This document shows, one piece after another, positions 53,610 to 62,597 of a stretch of 64,000 nt of DNA. The stretch is from RGIG4079 sp045531405 (GTDB lineage Bacteria > Bacteroidota > Bacteroidia > Bacteroidales > Muribaculaceae): assembly GCA_045531405.1 (NCBI GenBank), contig JAZSDX010000035.1, positions 1 to 64,000 of the forward strand, in the 5' to 3' direction. Both the position numbers and the translations under genes were made by a program. The notes below the pieces were generated by a model, which saw nothing but the letters and a program-made list of their open reading frames with translations, searched no databases and was not told the origin of the DNA. Every line of letters begins with the position of its first letter. The stretch's first letter is position 1.

Positions 53610-55742
53610 TTATTCTTCCATGAGAATTTCGAGCATCTTGATTGCCGAAACAGGAATGCGAGTACCGGGACCGAAGATTGCTGCAACGCCTGCTTGATAC
53701 AAGAAGTCATAGTCTTGAGCAGGGATTACGCCACCGGCAACAACGATAATGTCTTCGCGACCGAGTTTCTTCAATTCGTCAATTACTTGAGGCACGAGAG
53801 TCTTGTGACCTGCAGCCAATGATGATACACCGAGAATGTGTACGTCGTTTTCAACGGCTTGACGAGCAGCTTCGGCAGGAGTTTGGAACAATGGTCCCAT
53901 ATCCACGTCAAATCCACAGTCGGCATAACCTGTTGCGACAACTTTAGCACCACGGTCGTGACCATCTTGTCCCATCTTCGCAATCATGATGCGAGGTTGG
54001 CGACCTTCTTTCTTCGCAAACTCTTCGCACAATTGTTGTGCTTTAACGAAGTCTGCATCTTGTTTTGTTTCGCTTGAATACACGCCTGAAATAGTTCTGA
54101 TTACTGCTTTGTAACGACCTACGACAGCTTCGCAGGCATCTGAAATTTCACCAAGGGTAGCACGAAGACCGGCAGCCTTAACAGCAAGGTCAAGGAGGTT
54201 TCCTTCTTTAGTGCGTACACATTCAGTGATTGCTTCGAGTGCTTTCTTAACTGCTTCTTCATCGCGACCGGCTTTAACCACGTCAAGACGAGCAATTTGG
54301 TCTTTGCGAACTTCGGTGTTGTCGATTTCGAGGATGTCGATAGGATCTTCGTGGTCGAGACGATATTTATTGATACCTACGATAGTTTGACGACCAGAGT
54401 CGATGCGAGCTTGAGTGCGAGCCGATGCTTCTTCGATACGTAGTTTAGGAAGACCACTTTCGATAGCTTTAGCCATACCACCAAGTTTTTCAATTTCTTG
54501 GATGTGAGCCCAAGCGCGTTGAGCAATTTCGTTGGTAAGAGATTCTACATAGTAAGAACCTGCCCATGGGTCGATTTCCTTAGTGATGTAGGTTTCTTCT
54601 TGAATATAGATTTGAGTGTTACGAGCAATACGAGCCGAGAAGTCGGTAGGAAGTGCGATTGCTTCGTCGAGCGCATTGGTGTGAAGTGATTGAGTGTGAC
54701 CAAGAGCAGCACCCATAGCTTCGATACACGTACGACCTACGTTGTTGAATGGATCTTGCTCAGTGAGTGACCAACCCGATGTTTGAGAGTGAGTACGCAA
54801 TGCGAGTGATTTTGGGTTTTTAGGATTGAATTGTTTCACAATCTTAGCCCAAAGCATACGAGCAGCACGCATTTTAGCAACTTCCATGAAGAAGTTCATA
54901 CCGATAGCCCAGAAGAATGACAAACGAGGAGCAAATGCGTCGATGTCCATTCCTGCGTTTACACCGGCACGAAGGTATTCAAGACCATCGGCAAGAGTGT
55001 AAGCCAACTCAATGTCGCAAGTTGCACCTGCTTCTTGCATGTGGTAGCCTGAAATAGAGATTGAGTTGAATTTAGGCATATTTTGAGAAGTATATTCAAA
55101 GATATCGGCAATGATACGCATTGAGAATTCGGGTGGGTAGATATAAGTGTTACGCACCATGAACTCTTTCAAAATGTCGTTTTGGATAGTACCTGCCATT
55201 TCTTCAAGTTTAGCACCTTGTTCAAGACCGGCATTGATGTAGAATGCGAGTACAGGAAGCACAGCACCATTCATTGTCATAGAAACCGACATTTTGTTCA
55301 AGGGGATACCATCAAAGAGTACCTTCATATCGTCGAGAGAGCAGATAGATACACCTGCTTTACCAACGTCACCCACTACGCGTTCGTGGTCGGCATCGTA
55401 GCCACGGTGTGTAGCAAGGTCAAATGCCACAGAAAGACCTTTTTGACCCGAAGCAAGGTTACGACGATAGAATGCGTTTGACTCAGCGGCAGTAGAGAAA
55501 CCTGCGTATTGGCGAATAGTCCAAGGACGCATAGCATACATGCCACTATATGGACCACGGAGGAATGGAGGAATACCAGCAACATAGTTGAGGTGTTCAA
55601 GACCTTCGAGGTCATCTTTTGTATAAATCGGTTTTACAGGAATCAACTCAGGAGTGAGCCATTCTTCACCTTGTGCGATGGGGGCTTGTGCGCCACCAAA
55701 AGCATCAGCAGTTATATTGATATTTTTAAAATCAGGTCTCAT
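53610..55742 (-). CDS. mutB: Methylmalonyl-CoA mutase large (catalytic) subunit
   Basis: 710 residues. It interconverts succinyl-CoA and methylmalonyl-CoA with coenzyme B12, a step to propionate in Bacteroidales. The N-terminal barrel shows RPWTIRQYAGFSTAAESNAF and RTHSQTSGWSLTEQDP (substrate-binding region). The C-terminal B12-binding domain carries the DxHxxG motif in KMGQDGHDRGAKVVATG, followed by GVSSLAAGHKTLVPQV and VVAGGVIPAQDYDFL. It lies six bases after mutA on the same strand. Confidence 0.97.
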   Translation of the reverse strand: MRPDFKNINITADAFGGAQAPIAQGEEWLTPELIPVKPIYTKDDLEGLEHLNYVAGIPPFLRGPYSGMYAMRPWTIRQYAGFSTAAESNAFYRRNLASGQKGLSVAFDLATHRGYDADHERVVGDVGKAGVSICSLDDMKVLFDGIPLNKMSVSMTMNGAVLPVLAFYINAGLEQGAKLEEMAGTIQNDILKEFMVRNTYIYPPEFSMRIIADIFEYTSQNMPKFNSISISGYHMQEAGATCDIELAYTLADGLEYLRAGVNAGMDIDAFAPRLSFFWAIGMNFFMEVAKMRAARMLWAKIVKQFNPKNPKSLALRTHSQTSGWSLTEQDPFNNVGRTCIEAMGAALGHTQSLHTNALDEAIALPTDFSARIARNTQIYIQEETYITKEIDPWAGSYYVESLTNEIAQRAWAHIQEIEKLGGMAKAIESGLPKLRIEEASARTQARIDSGRQTIVGINKYRLDHEDPIDILEIDNTEVRKDQIARLDVVKAGRDEEAVKKALEAITECVRTKEGNLLDLAVKAAGLRATLGEISDACEAVVGRYKAVIRTISGVYSSETKQDADFVKAQQLCEEFAKKEGRQPRIMIAKMGQDGHDRGAKVVATGYADCGFDVDMGPLFQTPAEAARQAVENDVHILGVSSLAAGHKTLVPQVIDELKKLGREDIIVVAGGVIPAQDYDFLYQAGVAAIFGPGTRIPVSAIKMLEILMEE

Positions 55743-55748
55743 AATCGA

Positions 55749-57590
55749 TTATTTAAGAAGTTTTGCATTGAAAGCCTGAAGGGTTTCGAGAACATTGCTA
55801 CGCACATTGATGAAGTTAGTGATACCTTGTGCTTGAAGAATTTCGGTGCAAGCAGGAGCGCCGGCAACAACAAATTCAGCACGACCATCAAGAGCTTTGA
55901 ACGCTTCGGGTGCGAGAGTTTCGTATTCGTCGTCGCTTGAGCAGATAACCACTACATCAGCTTCTTTAGCAACAGCGGCGTCAATACCTTCTTGAACTGT
56001 ATTAAATCCTAAATTGTCGATAATCTCATATCCTGCACAACCAAAGAAGTTGGCTGAGAATTGAGAACGAGCAAGACGCATAGCGAGGTTTCCGATAGTG
56101 AGCATAAACACTTTTGGACGGTTTGCTGCAGCTTCGGTAGCAAGACGAAGTGCGTCGAAATCGCTACTTTGACGTTTTGTAGAAAGTCCGCGACCATTAT
56201 CTTCTTTTTCAGAACAGCAACATTTACAACCACCTGCATTCTCAATCTTGTTGGCAGCCATTTCGCTGAAGTTAGGATATTGGTTAGTTCCGAGAAGAAT
56301 TTCTTTACGACGAGCTACATCGCTATGACGTTTTTCTGAAGAAGCATTTACTGCATCTTGGATAGCGCAGTTGTTAACGTTGGCAAGGAAGCCACCTTTT
56401 TCTTCTACATCGAGGAAGAGTTTCCATGCTTCTTGAGCGATAGATGCTGTGAGAGTTTCTACATAGTAAGAACCACCGGCAGGGTCAACAACTTTGTCAA
56501 GATGACTTTCTTCTTTAAGAAGATATTGTTGATTGCGAGCGATACGTTCTGAGAACTCATCGGGAGTTTTGTATGATTTGTCAAATGGAGTAACTGTGAT
56601 TGAGTCAACACCTGCAAGAGCCGCCGACATAGCTTCGGTTTGGCTACGGAGCAAGTTAACATGAGCGTCAAATACAGTTTGATTAAATTCCGATGTAATA
56701 GCGTGAGCCATCATTTTGCAAGAGCATTTGCATGCCGGTTTGAATTGCTCAACGATTTGAGCCCATAGCATACGAGCTGCACGGAATTTAGCAAGTTCCA
56801 TGAAATAGTTAGAAGATATACCCATGTTGAACTTGATGCGTTTAGCAACAGTATCAACATCTACACCTGCTTCAGTGAGCATAGCAAGCCATTCTGCACC
56901 CCATGCAAGAGCATATCCTAATTCTTGGAAGATGTAAGCTCCGGCGTTGTTAAACATTACAGAGTCAACTGCAAGAACACGCAAGCCTTTAACATCTTTA
57001 ACTACGTCAAGTAATTCAACTGCCATCTTAGCGATATCGCCGGGGAATTCTACACCATGTTTCAACGCTTTGCGGAATGGGTTGAAGTCGATAGAACCTT
57101 TGAATGATTCTTCGGCACCGGCAGCTTTCACTACATCAACGAGAGCTTTTGCTACTTCAGCAGCTGATTTAGGACAGCAGTTGAGGTTGATTTCAACTTT
57201 TGCGAGGTCAATGCCGGCAACAAGGGTAGCAACATCACCGGCTTCTTTTACTTTGAAACCAAGAGAAGTAACACCTTTTGTTAATACGTCGAGCGCTTTT
57301 TTGTTAGCGTCGGCAGCATTGTCGGCGATGATTTCTTGGCGAGTGAGCCAGTCGTTTTCGGTGCGAGTACCACGCACATAAGGATATTCTCCGGGGAGAG
57401 AATCAGTTGTTTTGAGATCGGCAATGTCTTCAGCACGGTACATAGGCTGAACATTGAAACCTTCATTTGTTCGCCACACCAATTTCTTGTCAAATGGAGC
57501 ACCTTTAAGGTCGGCTTCTACTTTTGCCTTCCATTCTTCGGTAGAAATTGGAGGAAATTGGTCAAACAATTTTTCTTTGTTTTCTGCCAT
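55749..57590 (-). CDS. mutA: Methylmalonyl-CoA mutase small subunit
   Basis: 613 residues from ATG 57590 (MAENKEKLFDQFPPIS). It is the structural partner of MutB and lacks the B12-ligand DxHxxG: the corresponding region reads GNLAMRLARSQFSANFFGC, normal for this subunit. Two unusual Cys clusters stand out: PACKCSCKMMAHAI in the barrel and GGCKCCCSEKEDN in the linker before the C-terminal domain. The start was chosen because the longer frame to 57638 crosses the promoter region. Both genes form the mutAB operon. Confidence 0.93.
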   Translation of the reverse strand: MAENKEKLFDQFPPISTEEWKAKVEADLKGAPFDKKLVWRTNEGFNVQPMYRAEDIADLKTTDSLPGEYPYVRGTRTENDWLTRQEIIADNAADANKKALDVLTKGVTSLGFKVKEAGDVATLVAGIDLAKVEINLNCCPKSAAEVAKALVDVVKAAGAEESFKGSIDFNPFRKALKHGVEFPGDIAKMAVELLDVVKDVKGLRVLAVDSVMFNNAGAYIFQELGYALAWGAEWLAMLTEAGVDVDTVAKRIKFNMGISSNYFMELAKFRAARMLWAQIVEQFKPACKCSCKMMAHAITSEFNQTVFDAHVNLLRSQTEAMSAALAGVDSITVTPFDKSYKTPDEFSERIARNQQYLLKEESHLDKVVDPAGGSYYVETLTASIAQEAWKLFLDVEEKGGFLANVNNCAIQDAVNASSEKRHSDVARRKEILLGTNQYPNFSEMAANKIENAGGCKCCCSEKEDNGRGLSTKRQSSDFDALRLATEAAANRPKVFMLTIGNLAMRLARSQFSANFFGCAGYEIIDNLGFNTVQEGIDAAVAKEADVVVICSSDDEYETLAPEAFKALDGRAEFVVAGAPACTEILQAQGITNFINVRSNVLETLQAFNAKLLK

Positions 57591-57639
57591 AATAAGGTTA
57601 TTAAATTTATTGTTTTTAGAAAGTTTGTTCTTAATCACG

Positions 57640-57670
57640 CAAATTTACAAAATCTTTGTGCATACACAAA
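57640..57670 (-). promoter_or_regulatory. Promoter of mutAB
   Basis: On the minus strand a perfect -33 TTTG (57667-57670), 19-base spacer and -7 TAAATTTG (57640-57647). It is 49 bases before the mutA ATG. Confidence 0.75.
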
Positions 57671-57921
57671 TAAAAAATCGAATATTTTACGGAAAAATTT
57701 CCCTAATTGCCAATAAATAAAAAACACGAAGCATTTTATCCCATTTTTTTGAGAGAAAAATCTCAAACTAATATAATTGAAATGTTGTTTGAGATCTACG
57801 AGTTTTGAATCTTGAAATATTTGCTATGATATTATACAATAATCAATAATTCAGTATAATAGGAGTGTTAATAGTTTGAAAAAATACAATTGTTTTTGTT
57901 TATAGAGATGATTTTTTTTGC
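57671..57921. other. AT-rich divergent intergenic region
   Basis: About 250 bases between the mutAB promoter and the small coiled-coil gene promoter, with GC content visibly very low. I see no further gene or repeat. Confidence 0.5.
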
Positions 57922-57929
57922 TAAATTTG
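57922..57929 (+). promoter_or_regulatory. -7 box of the small coiled-coil gene
   Basis: TAAATTTG, 51 bases before the ATG. A TTTG at 57895-57898 is a little far for a -33 box (23-base spacer). Confidence 0.45.
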
Positions 57930-57980
57930 TTGCTATGACAGTGTCACGAAGACACTCGTTTCACGTTTAATAAATTTATT

Positions 57981-58292
57981 ATGTCAAAAACATTTGAAAG
58001 CCAAGTAATGAAGGCTCAAAATCTTGCAGAAGAAATGAAAAAACACTTAAATGAACTTTCTGCAAAAGGTGTAAAACAAGAAACTCTTGACTTGCTAATA
58101 AAAACAAGTGAAGAGGCTATTAGAATTAGTCGAGAGGTAGATGAACTTCGAGATGCTGCTTCAAAAAAACTTCGTGAAGCAAATATGGTATTAGGCGATG
58201 TAAAGGCAAAGTACAATGAGTTAAGGATGGTTGTTAGGAATAATTATCCAATTGATAAGTGGTGTGAGTTTGGACTTATGGATAAACGATAG
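57981..58292 (+). CDS. Small coiled-coil protein
   Basis: 103 residues, almost wholly helical and charged with heptad-like leucines (AEEMKKHLNELSAKGVKQ, EVDELRDAASKKLREAN), ending in a short Trp/Cys-containing segment (PIDKWCEFGLMDKR). No signal peptide, so cytoplasmic. Similar short proteins are common in Bacteroidales, but I know of no assigned function. Single gene with an own promoter and a shared terminator. Confidence 0.75.
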   Translation: MSKTFESQVMKAQNLAEEMKKHLNELSAKGVKQETLDLLIKTSEEAIRISREVDELRDAASKKLREANMVLGDVKAKYNELRMVVRNNYPIDKWCEFGLMDKR

Positions 58293-58310
58293 ATGTAGAA
58301 TTAGATACAA

Positions 58311-58356
58311 TAATAAAGTCGTAATAATGTGCAATGCTAATTATTACGACTTTATT
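58311..58356. terminator. Bidirectional terminator
   Basis: AATAAAGTCGTAATAAT pairs with ATTATTACGACTTTATT around an eleven-base loop, between two convergent genes. Confidence 0.92.
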
Positions 58357-58373
58357 TTATTTGAAAGAGAGAA

Positions 58374-60176
58374 TTACTTGTTCAACTTGAAGATTGTTCC
58401 TTCGATAAGTGACGTATAAACATTGTTGGTTGTAGGGTCGATGTCGATGCCGTTTGTTTCTGATTTGCCGAGGGTAAATGTGTTAATAATTGTTTGTGTT
58501 TTAGGGTTAACAGCCACAACAAGACCACGACGAGAACCGGCATATACTATGCCATCTTTTTCAGCTACGATACAGGGTGCATGTTCATAGCCAAGTTGCA
58601 TATCCACAACCCATAATTTATTGAATTTGGCAGTAGTCGCGTCAACGGCAACTAACTCTCCGTCCATTGTTTTGGCATATACGCGAGAGCCATCTTCACT
58701 GCGACCGAGACTTTCTCTATATTTATGCTCTTTGTTTCTCCAAATTGTTTCTCCTGTTTTACGATCGATAGCAGTCATGTAGCGATCGGGTGCTACGATG
58801 TAAATACGTTCTGGTGTTACAACCGGGACTACGTTGCCCGGTCCGAGTTGGTTGCGTGATGAACCATTGTTCCATTTCCATTTTAATGCTCCTGTTTTAG
58901 CATCAAGACAATAAAGGTAAGTGTCCCAAGCTCCAAAGATAACGTCGCCATTATCTACCACAGGGGCTGCTTGGCAATAGTTGTTGAGAGCATCGTATTT
59001 CCATATGAGTTTGCGTGTTTTTGCATCCCATTTCTCAAATTTATTGTAACCACCAATGTAAAGTGCGCCATCTTTATATATGCCATCGGCAACATATGCA
59101 CCTTCCGATTCATTGCGTTGAACGATTTCTCCGTTTTTAGGATTTACCCATAATAGTTCTTTGGCAGCAGATGGTATTACAACATATTTTCCGGCAACCA
59201 CAGGACGAGCAAATAACGAAGCTCCGGTTGAGATGCTCCATAATTCTTTGCCACTTTTTTTATTAATTGCCTTGGCATAGCCGAGTGAGTTGCCATAGTA
59301 GATATTTTTTTTGTCAAAGCCTAATCGAGTGAAAATAGAGGCACTATCGGCATAAAGTGCAATGCTGTTAATTGTGTTGTTAAATTCGCTTTTGCCATCG
59401 GGCATTGAAATGGCAAAACCATCAACATACACAGGTGCTTTTCCTAATTGCTTGTTGTGAAATGTTATTGAATCGTTAGAAATATCCATGATAGTGTATC
59501 CGTAGTTGCCGTTCTTAAAGTCAAGTGAACGAACCATCATACAGTTGATATTACCGAAGTTCTCGCTCACATATTTATGGAATTTGTGGTAATGACCGTT
59601 TACATGGGCGATAACAGGATATTTGCGAAGCACATTGATATAATCATCGTAGTTGTCAAGGTCTTTTTGAAGGGGGTAGTGGTTGAATGATATCACACGT
59701 TTCCCACTTGTGCAACGCTCAGCAAGTGTTTTATCAAGCCAATGGAGGTCCTCTTGTTTGATATGTCCATCGCCCATCTTCATGTAAGGACCACAAGCTA
59801 TGCCAACAATCACTAAATTGTCAAATTCGGTAACAAAACGATCGTTACCCCATAGGTCGAAAATCGTTTTTGTCGCACTTTGTGACCATGTGGTTTCATG
59901 GTTGCCAGGAAGCACAAATTGAGGTTTGTTAATAAGGTCGAGTATTGATTTCACATTGCTTAATTCTTTGTCAGAGCCCTCATTGGTGAGGTCGCCATTG
60001 ATTATTACCATATCTGCATCAGAATTATTGACTTCATCAACGGCAATGCGTAGATTTTTCTCGCAATCATTACCGGGTAGAACATGAAGATCGGCAAAAA
60101 TAATTATGCGAGTAGCATTAACTGAAAATATTGAAAAAAGGAGTATTAAACTTGTTAAAAACGATTTGAGTTTCAT
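58374..60176 (-). CDS. Secreted metallophosphatase fused to a PQQ-like propeller
   Basis: 600 residues from ATG 60176, with signal peptide MKLKSFLTSLILLFSIFSVNA. Residues about 22-215 are a calcineurin-like phosphatase: FADLHVLPGND (Asp, His), INGDLTNEG, VLPGNHETTW and FNHYPL and HVNGHYHKFH, all metal-binding motifs present. Residues about 290-600 are PQQ-type propeller repeats with GxLxWxxxxG patterns (GKELWSISTGASLFARPVV, GALKWKWNNGSS, GETIWRNKEH). The fusion suggests a surface or periplasmic phosphoesterase with a propeller for substrate or partner binding. Substrate unknown. Confidence 0.87.
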   Translation of the reverse strand: MKLKSFLTSLILLFSIFSVNATRIIIFADLHVLPGNDCEKNLRIAVDEVNNSDADMVIINGDLTNEGSDKELSNVKSILDLINKPQFVLPGNHETTWSQSATKTIFDLWGNDRFVTEFDNLVIVGIACGPYMKMGDGHIKQEDLHWLDKTLAERCTSGKRVISFNHYPLQKDLDNYDDYINVLRKYPVIAHVNGHYHKFHKYVSENFGNINCMMVRSLDFKNGNYGYTIMDISNDSITFHNKQLGKAPVYVDGFAISMPDGKSEFNNTINSIALYADSASIFTRLGFDKKNIYYGNSLGYAKAINKKSGKELWSISTGASLFARPVVAGKYVVIPSAAKELLWVNPKNGEIVQRNESEGAYVADGIYKDGALYIGGYNKFEKWDAKTRKLIWKYDALNNYCQAAPVVDNGDVIFGAWDTYLYCLDAKTGALKWKWNNGSSRNQLGPGNVVPVVTPERIYIVAPDRYMTAIDRKTGETIWRNKEHKYRESLGRSEDGSRVYAKTMDGELVAVDATTAKFNKLWVVDMQLGYEHAPCIVAEKDGIVYAGSRRGLVVAVNPKTQTIINTFTLGKSETNGIDIDPTTNNVYTSLIEGTIFKLNK

Positions 60177-60218
60177 GATTTTAAGGGTTGTAGATAAATA
60201 TTTAATAAAATTGATTGT

Positions 60219-60226
60219 CAAAGATA
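60219..60226 (-). promoter_or_regulatory. -7 box of the metallophosphatase gene
   Basis: Minus strand TATCTTTG, 42 bases before the ATG at 60176. Confidence 0.5.
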
Positions 60227-60248
60227 CTGAAATAAAATCATATTTCAT

Positions 60249-60256
60249 TAATTTTG
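60249..60256 (+). promoter_or_regulatory. -7 box of dnaG
   Basis: TAATTTTG, 18 bases before the dnaG ATG. Confidence 0.5.
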
Positions 60257-60274
60257 TAGTCTTGAAAATTCAGT

Positions 60275-62503
60275 ATGAAGAAAATTGATCGCGAAACAGT
60301 ACAGAAAATCCTTGACACTGCCGACATCGTTGATGTAGTGAGCGATTTTGTTCATCTCAAACGTAGAGGTGCTGGATATATAGGATTATGCCCATTCCAT
60401 AATGAGCGTACCCCATCGTTTTCGGTGTCGAAATCAAAAGGGATATGTAAATGTTTCAGTTGTGGAAAGGGTGGCAGTCCGGTCAATTTCTTGATGGAAC
60501 TCGAGCAGATGTCATATTACGATGCTCTTCGTTATCTCGCAAAGAAATACCATATAGAGATAAAAGAACATGAAATGACCGAAAAAGAACGTGAAGAAGC
60601 TACTGAGCGAGAAAGTATGCTTGCTGTGAGCGAATTTGCGTTGCAACATTTTGAAAATAACCTAAACAATACCGATGATGGTCGTGCTATTGGCTTAAGC
60701 TATTTTTATGAAAGAGGCATTAATGAGGCTTCGATAAAAAAATTCCGTCTTGGCTATTCATTGGAAAAACGCGATGACTTGGTTTCATCGGCAAAATCTA
60801 AGGGGTATAACGAAAAATATCTTGTGAGTACCGGTTTGTGTATTCAAAACGAAGGTGGCAAAATATATGACCGATTCAAAGGACGTGTAATGTATCCTAT
60901 TTTTAGCGTTAGTGGAAAGGTATTGGCTTTCGGTGGACGCACATTGCGAAAAGATAAAGATATCGCAAAATATGTTAACTCTCCCGAATCGGTTATTTAT
61001 CGCAAGAGTTATGAACTTTATGGTTTGTATCAAGCGAAACAAGCAATTGTAAAGAAAGATAAATGTATTTTAGTCGAGGGGTATATGGACGTAATCTCCA
61101 TGTCGCAGTCGGGGGTGGAAAATGTTGTTGCTTCATCGGGTACATCTTTGACCGAAGGACAGATACGTCTCATTCATCGGTTTACCGAAAATGTAACGGT
61201 TATTTATGATAGCGACCCTGCCGGAATAAAGGCTTCATTGCGTGGAATTGATATGTTACTTGCCGAGGGACTTAACATAAAAGTTATGTTATTGCCCGAA
61301 GGAGACGATCCCGACTCGTTTGCTCAAAGTCATTCAACAAGTGAACTTGAAGAATATCTCGCTTCTCATGAACAAGACTTTATCGAGTTTAAGACTGCGA
61401 TATTATTGCAAGGGGTCGAAAATGACCCTATTCAAAGATCAAAAGCAATCTCCGATATAGTACGTTCAATTTCGGTAATTCCCGATGATATAACACGTGC
61501 AATGTATATTAAGGAGTGTAGCCGTCGATTGGAGATTGACGAAAAATTGCTCACACGTTCGGTTGCTAAGAAAATAGCCGAACGACTTGAAAAAGAAGCG
61601 CAACAACGTCAACGCCAATCGGCAATGCAGTCGTTGGGCGATACTCAAACAACCACCCCCACTTCCACATCACAACTCGTTGCTGATGTGGAGGTGATAG
61701 AAGATATAGCTCCTGTTGCACCAATTGAGGTACCTATCGTTGATGATTCAAATAGCCGATTCCTTCAACCGTATGAACGGGAGGTGTTGAGGTATGTCCT
61801 CAAATATGGCATGGTTGTGATGTGTGAAAATTGTGATGAGAATGGAAACACATCGCCATTGACGGTGCTTGACTATGTTTTAAGCGAGCTAAAAGAAGAT
61901 GATATAAAATTTACAAACAGTCATTATGCCAAAGTGCTTGCAACGGTGTGTGAAGATGCTGTTACATCGTATGAAGAGGATTATAGGCGTGAGAAACAAA
62001 AGATATCCGAGAAACGTCAGCAGATGTTTGATGAAGGTGTAGCTGAAATTCAAAAAACAGCAACCGACTTGTCGGATATAACAATGCAAGAACAAATATT
62101 GACTCAAAAATGTGATGACGAATATTATAAAGGCTTATCTCATTTTAATATGATGTATATCGTGAGGGAACTGATTTCAAGCCCCGACGATATTGTGCGT
62201 CGCATTACAACCGACCTTATTAGCGAAAAATATGTATTGAGTAAGGTGCACACTAAGTATGCTAAAATAGATACCGAACAAGATAAACTCGATGAGCTTG
62301 TGCCTCGTGCTATTTATGAATTAAAAGATGCAATATTAGAGTGTCAACTTCGCGAAATAAGACGCCGAATAAAGGAAATTGGCACAAAGAGTGGAAATGC
62401 CGACGAGTTATTGTTGTTGATGACAAAAACAATGGAGTTGCAACAATTGAAAGGCGAATTTGCAAAAGTACTCGGCGAACGCATTGTCGCCCCACGCAAA
62501 TAA
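60275..62503 (+). CDS. dnaG: DNA primase
   Basis: 742 residues, somewhat longer than E. coli DnaG (581), as in other Bacteroidota. It makes RNA primers at the replication fork. The zinc-binding CHC2 motif is LCPFHNERTPSFSV and ICKCFSCGKGG (about residues 37-65). The RNA polymerase/Toprim core has FKGRVMYPIFSVSGKVLAFGG, LVEGYMDVISMSQSG and VIYDSDPAGIKAS. After a Gln/Thr/Ser-rich linker (about 445-470) comes the C-terminal domain that contacts the replicative helicase. Confidence 0.96.
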   Translation: MKKIDRETVQKILDTADIVDVVSDFVHLKRRGAGYIGLCPFHNERTPSFSVSKSKGICKCFSCGKGGSPVNFLMELEQMSYYDALRYLAKKYHIEIKEHEMTEKEREEATERESMLAVSEFALQHFENNLNNTDDGRAIGLSYFYERGINEASIKKFRLGYSLEKRDDLVSSAKSKGYNEKYLVSTGLCIQNEGGKIYDRFKGRVMYPIFSVSGKVLAFGGRTLRKDKDIAKYVNSPESVIYRKSYELYGLYQAKQAIVKKDKCILVEGYMDVISMSQSGVENVVASSGTSLTEGQIRLIHRFTENVTVIYDSDPAGIKASLRGIDMLLAEGLNIKVMLLPEGDDPDSFAQSHSTSELEEYLASHEQDFIEFKTAILLQGVENDPIQRSKAISDIVRSISVIPDDITRAMYIKECSRRLEIDEKLLTRSVAKKIAERLEKEAQQRQRQSAMQSLGDTQTTTPTSTSQLVADVEVIEDIAPVAPIEVPIVDDSNSRFLQPYEREVLRYVLKYGMVVMCENCDENGNTSPLTVLDYVLSELKEDDIKFTNSHYAKVLATVCEDAVTSYEEDYRREKQKISEKRQQMFDEGVAEIQKTATDLSDITMQEQILTQKCDDEYYKGLSHFNMMYIVRELISSPDDIVRRITTDLISEKYVLSKVHTKYAKIDTEQDKLDELVPRAIYELKDAILECQLREIRRRIKEIGTKSGNADELLLLMTKTMELQQLKGEFAKVLGERIVAPRK

Positions 62504-62525
62504 GCAGATTAAAGATATAAAGACA

Positions 62526-62569
62526 AAATTGAAGATGTGTCTAATTGAGTTTTGGCACATCTTCAATTT
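62526..62569. terminator. Bidirectional terminator between dnaG and the BspA-like gene
   Basis: AAATTGAAGATGTG pairs with CACATCTTCAATTT, with AT-rich flanks. Confidence 0.88.
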
Positions 62570-62597
62570 GTTTATTATAGAGTTGATAAAAATGATT

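Noticed and set aside
55509..57720. Several plus-strand frames of 80-140 codons
   Set aside because: They are antisense to mutA and mutB and have no protein family signs.
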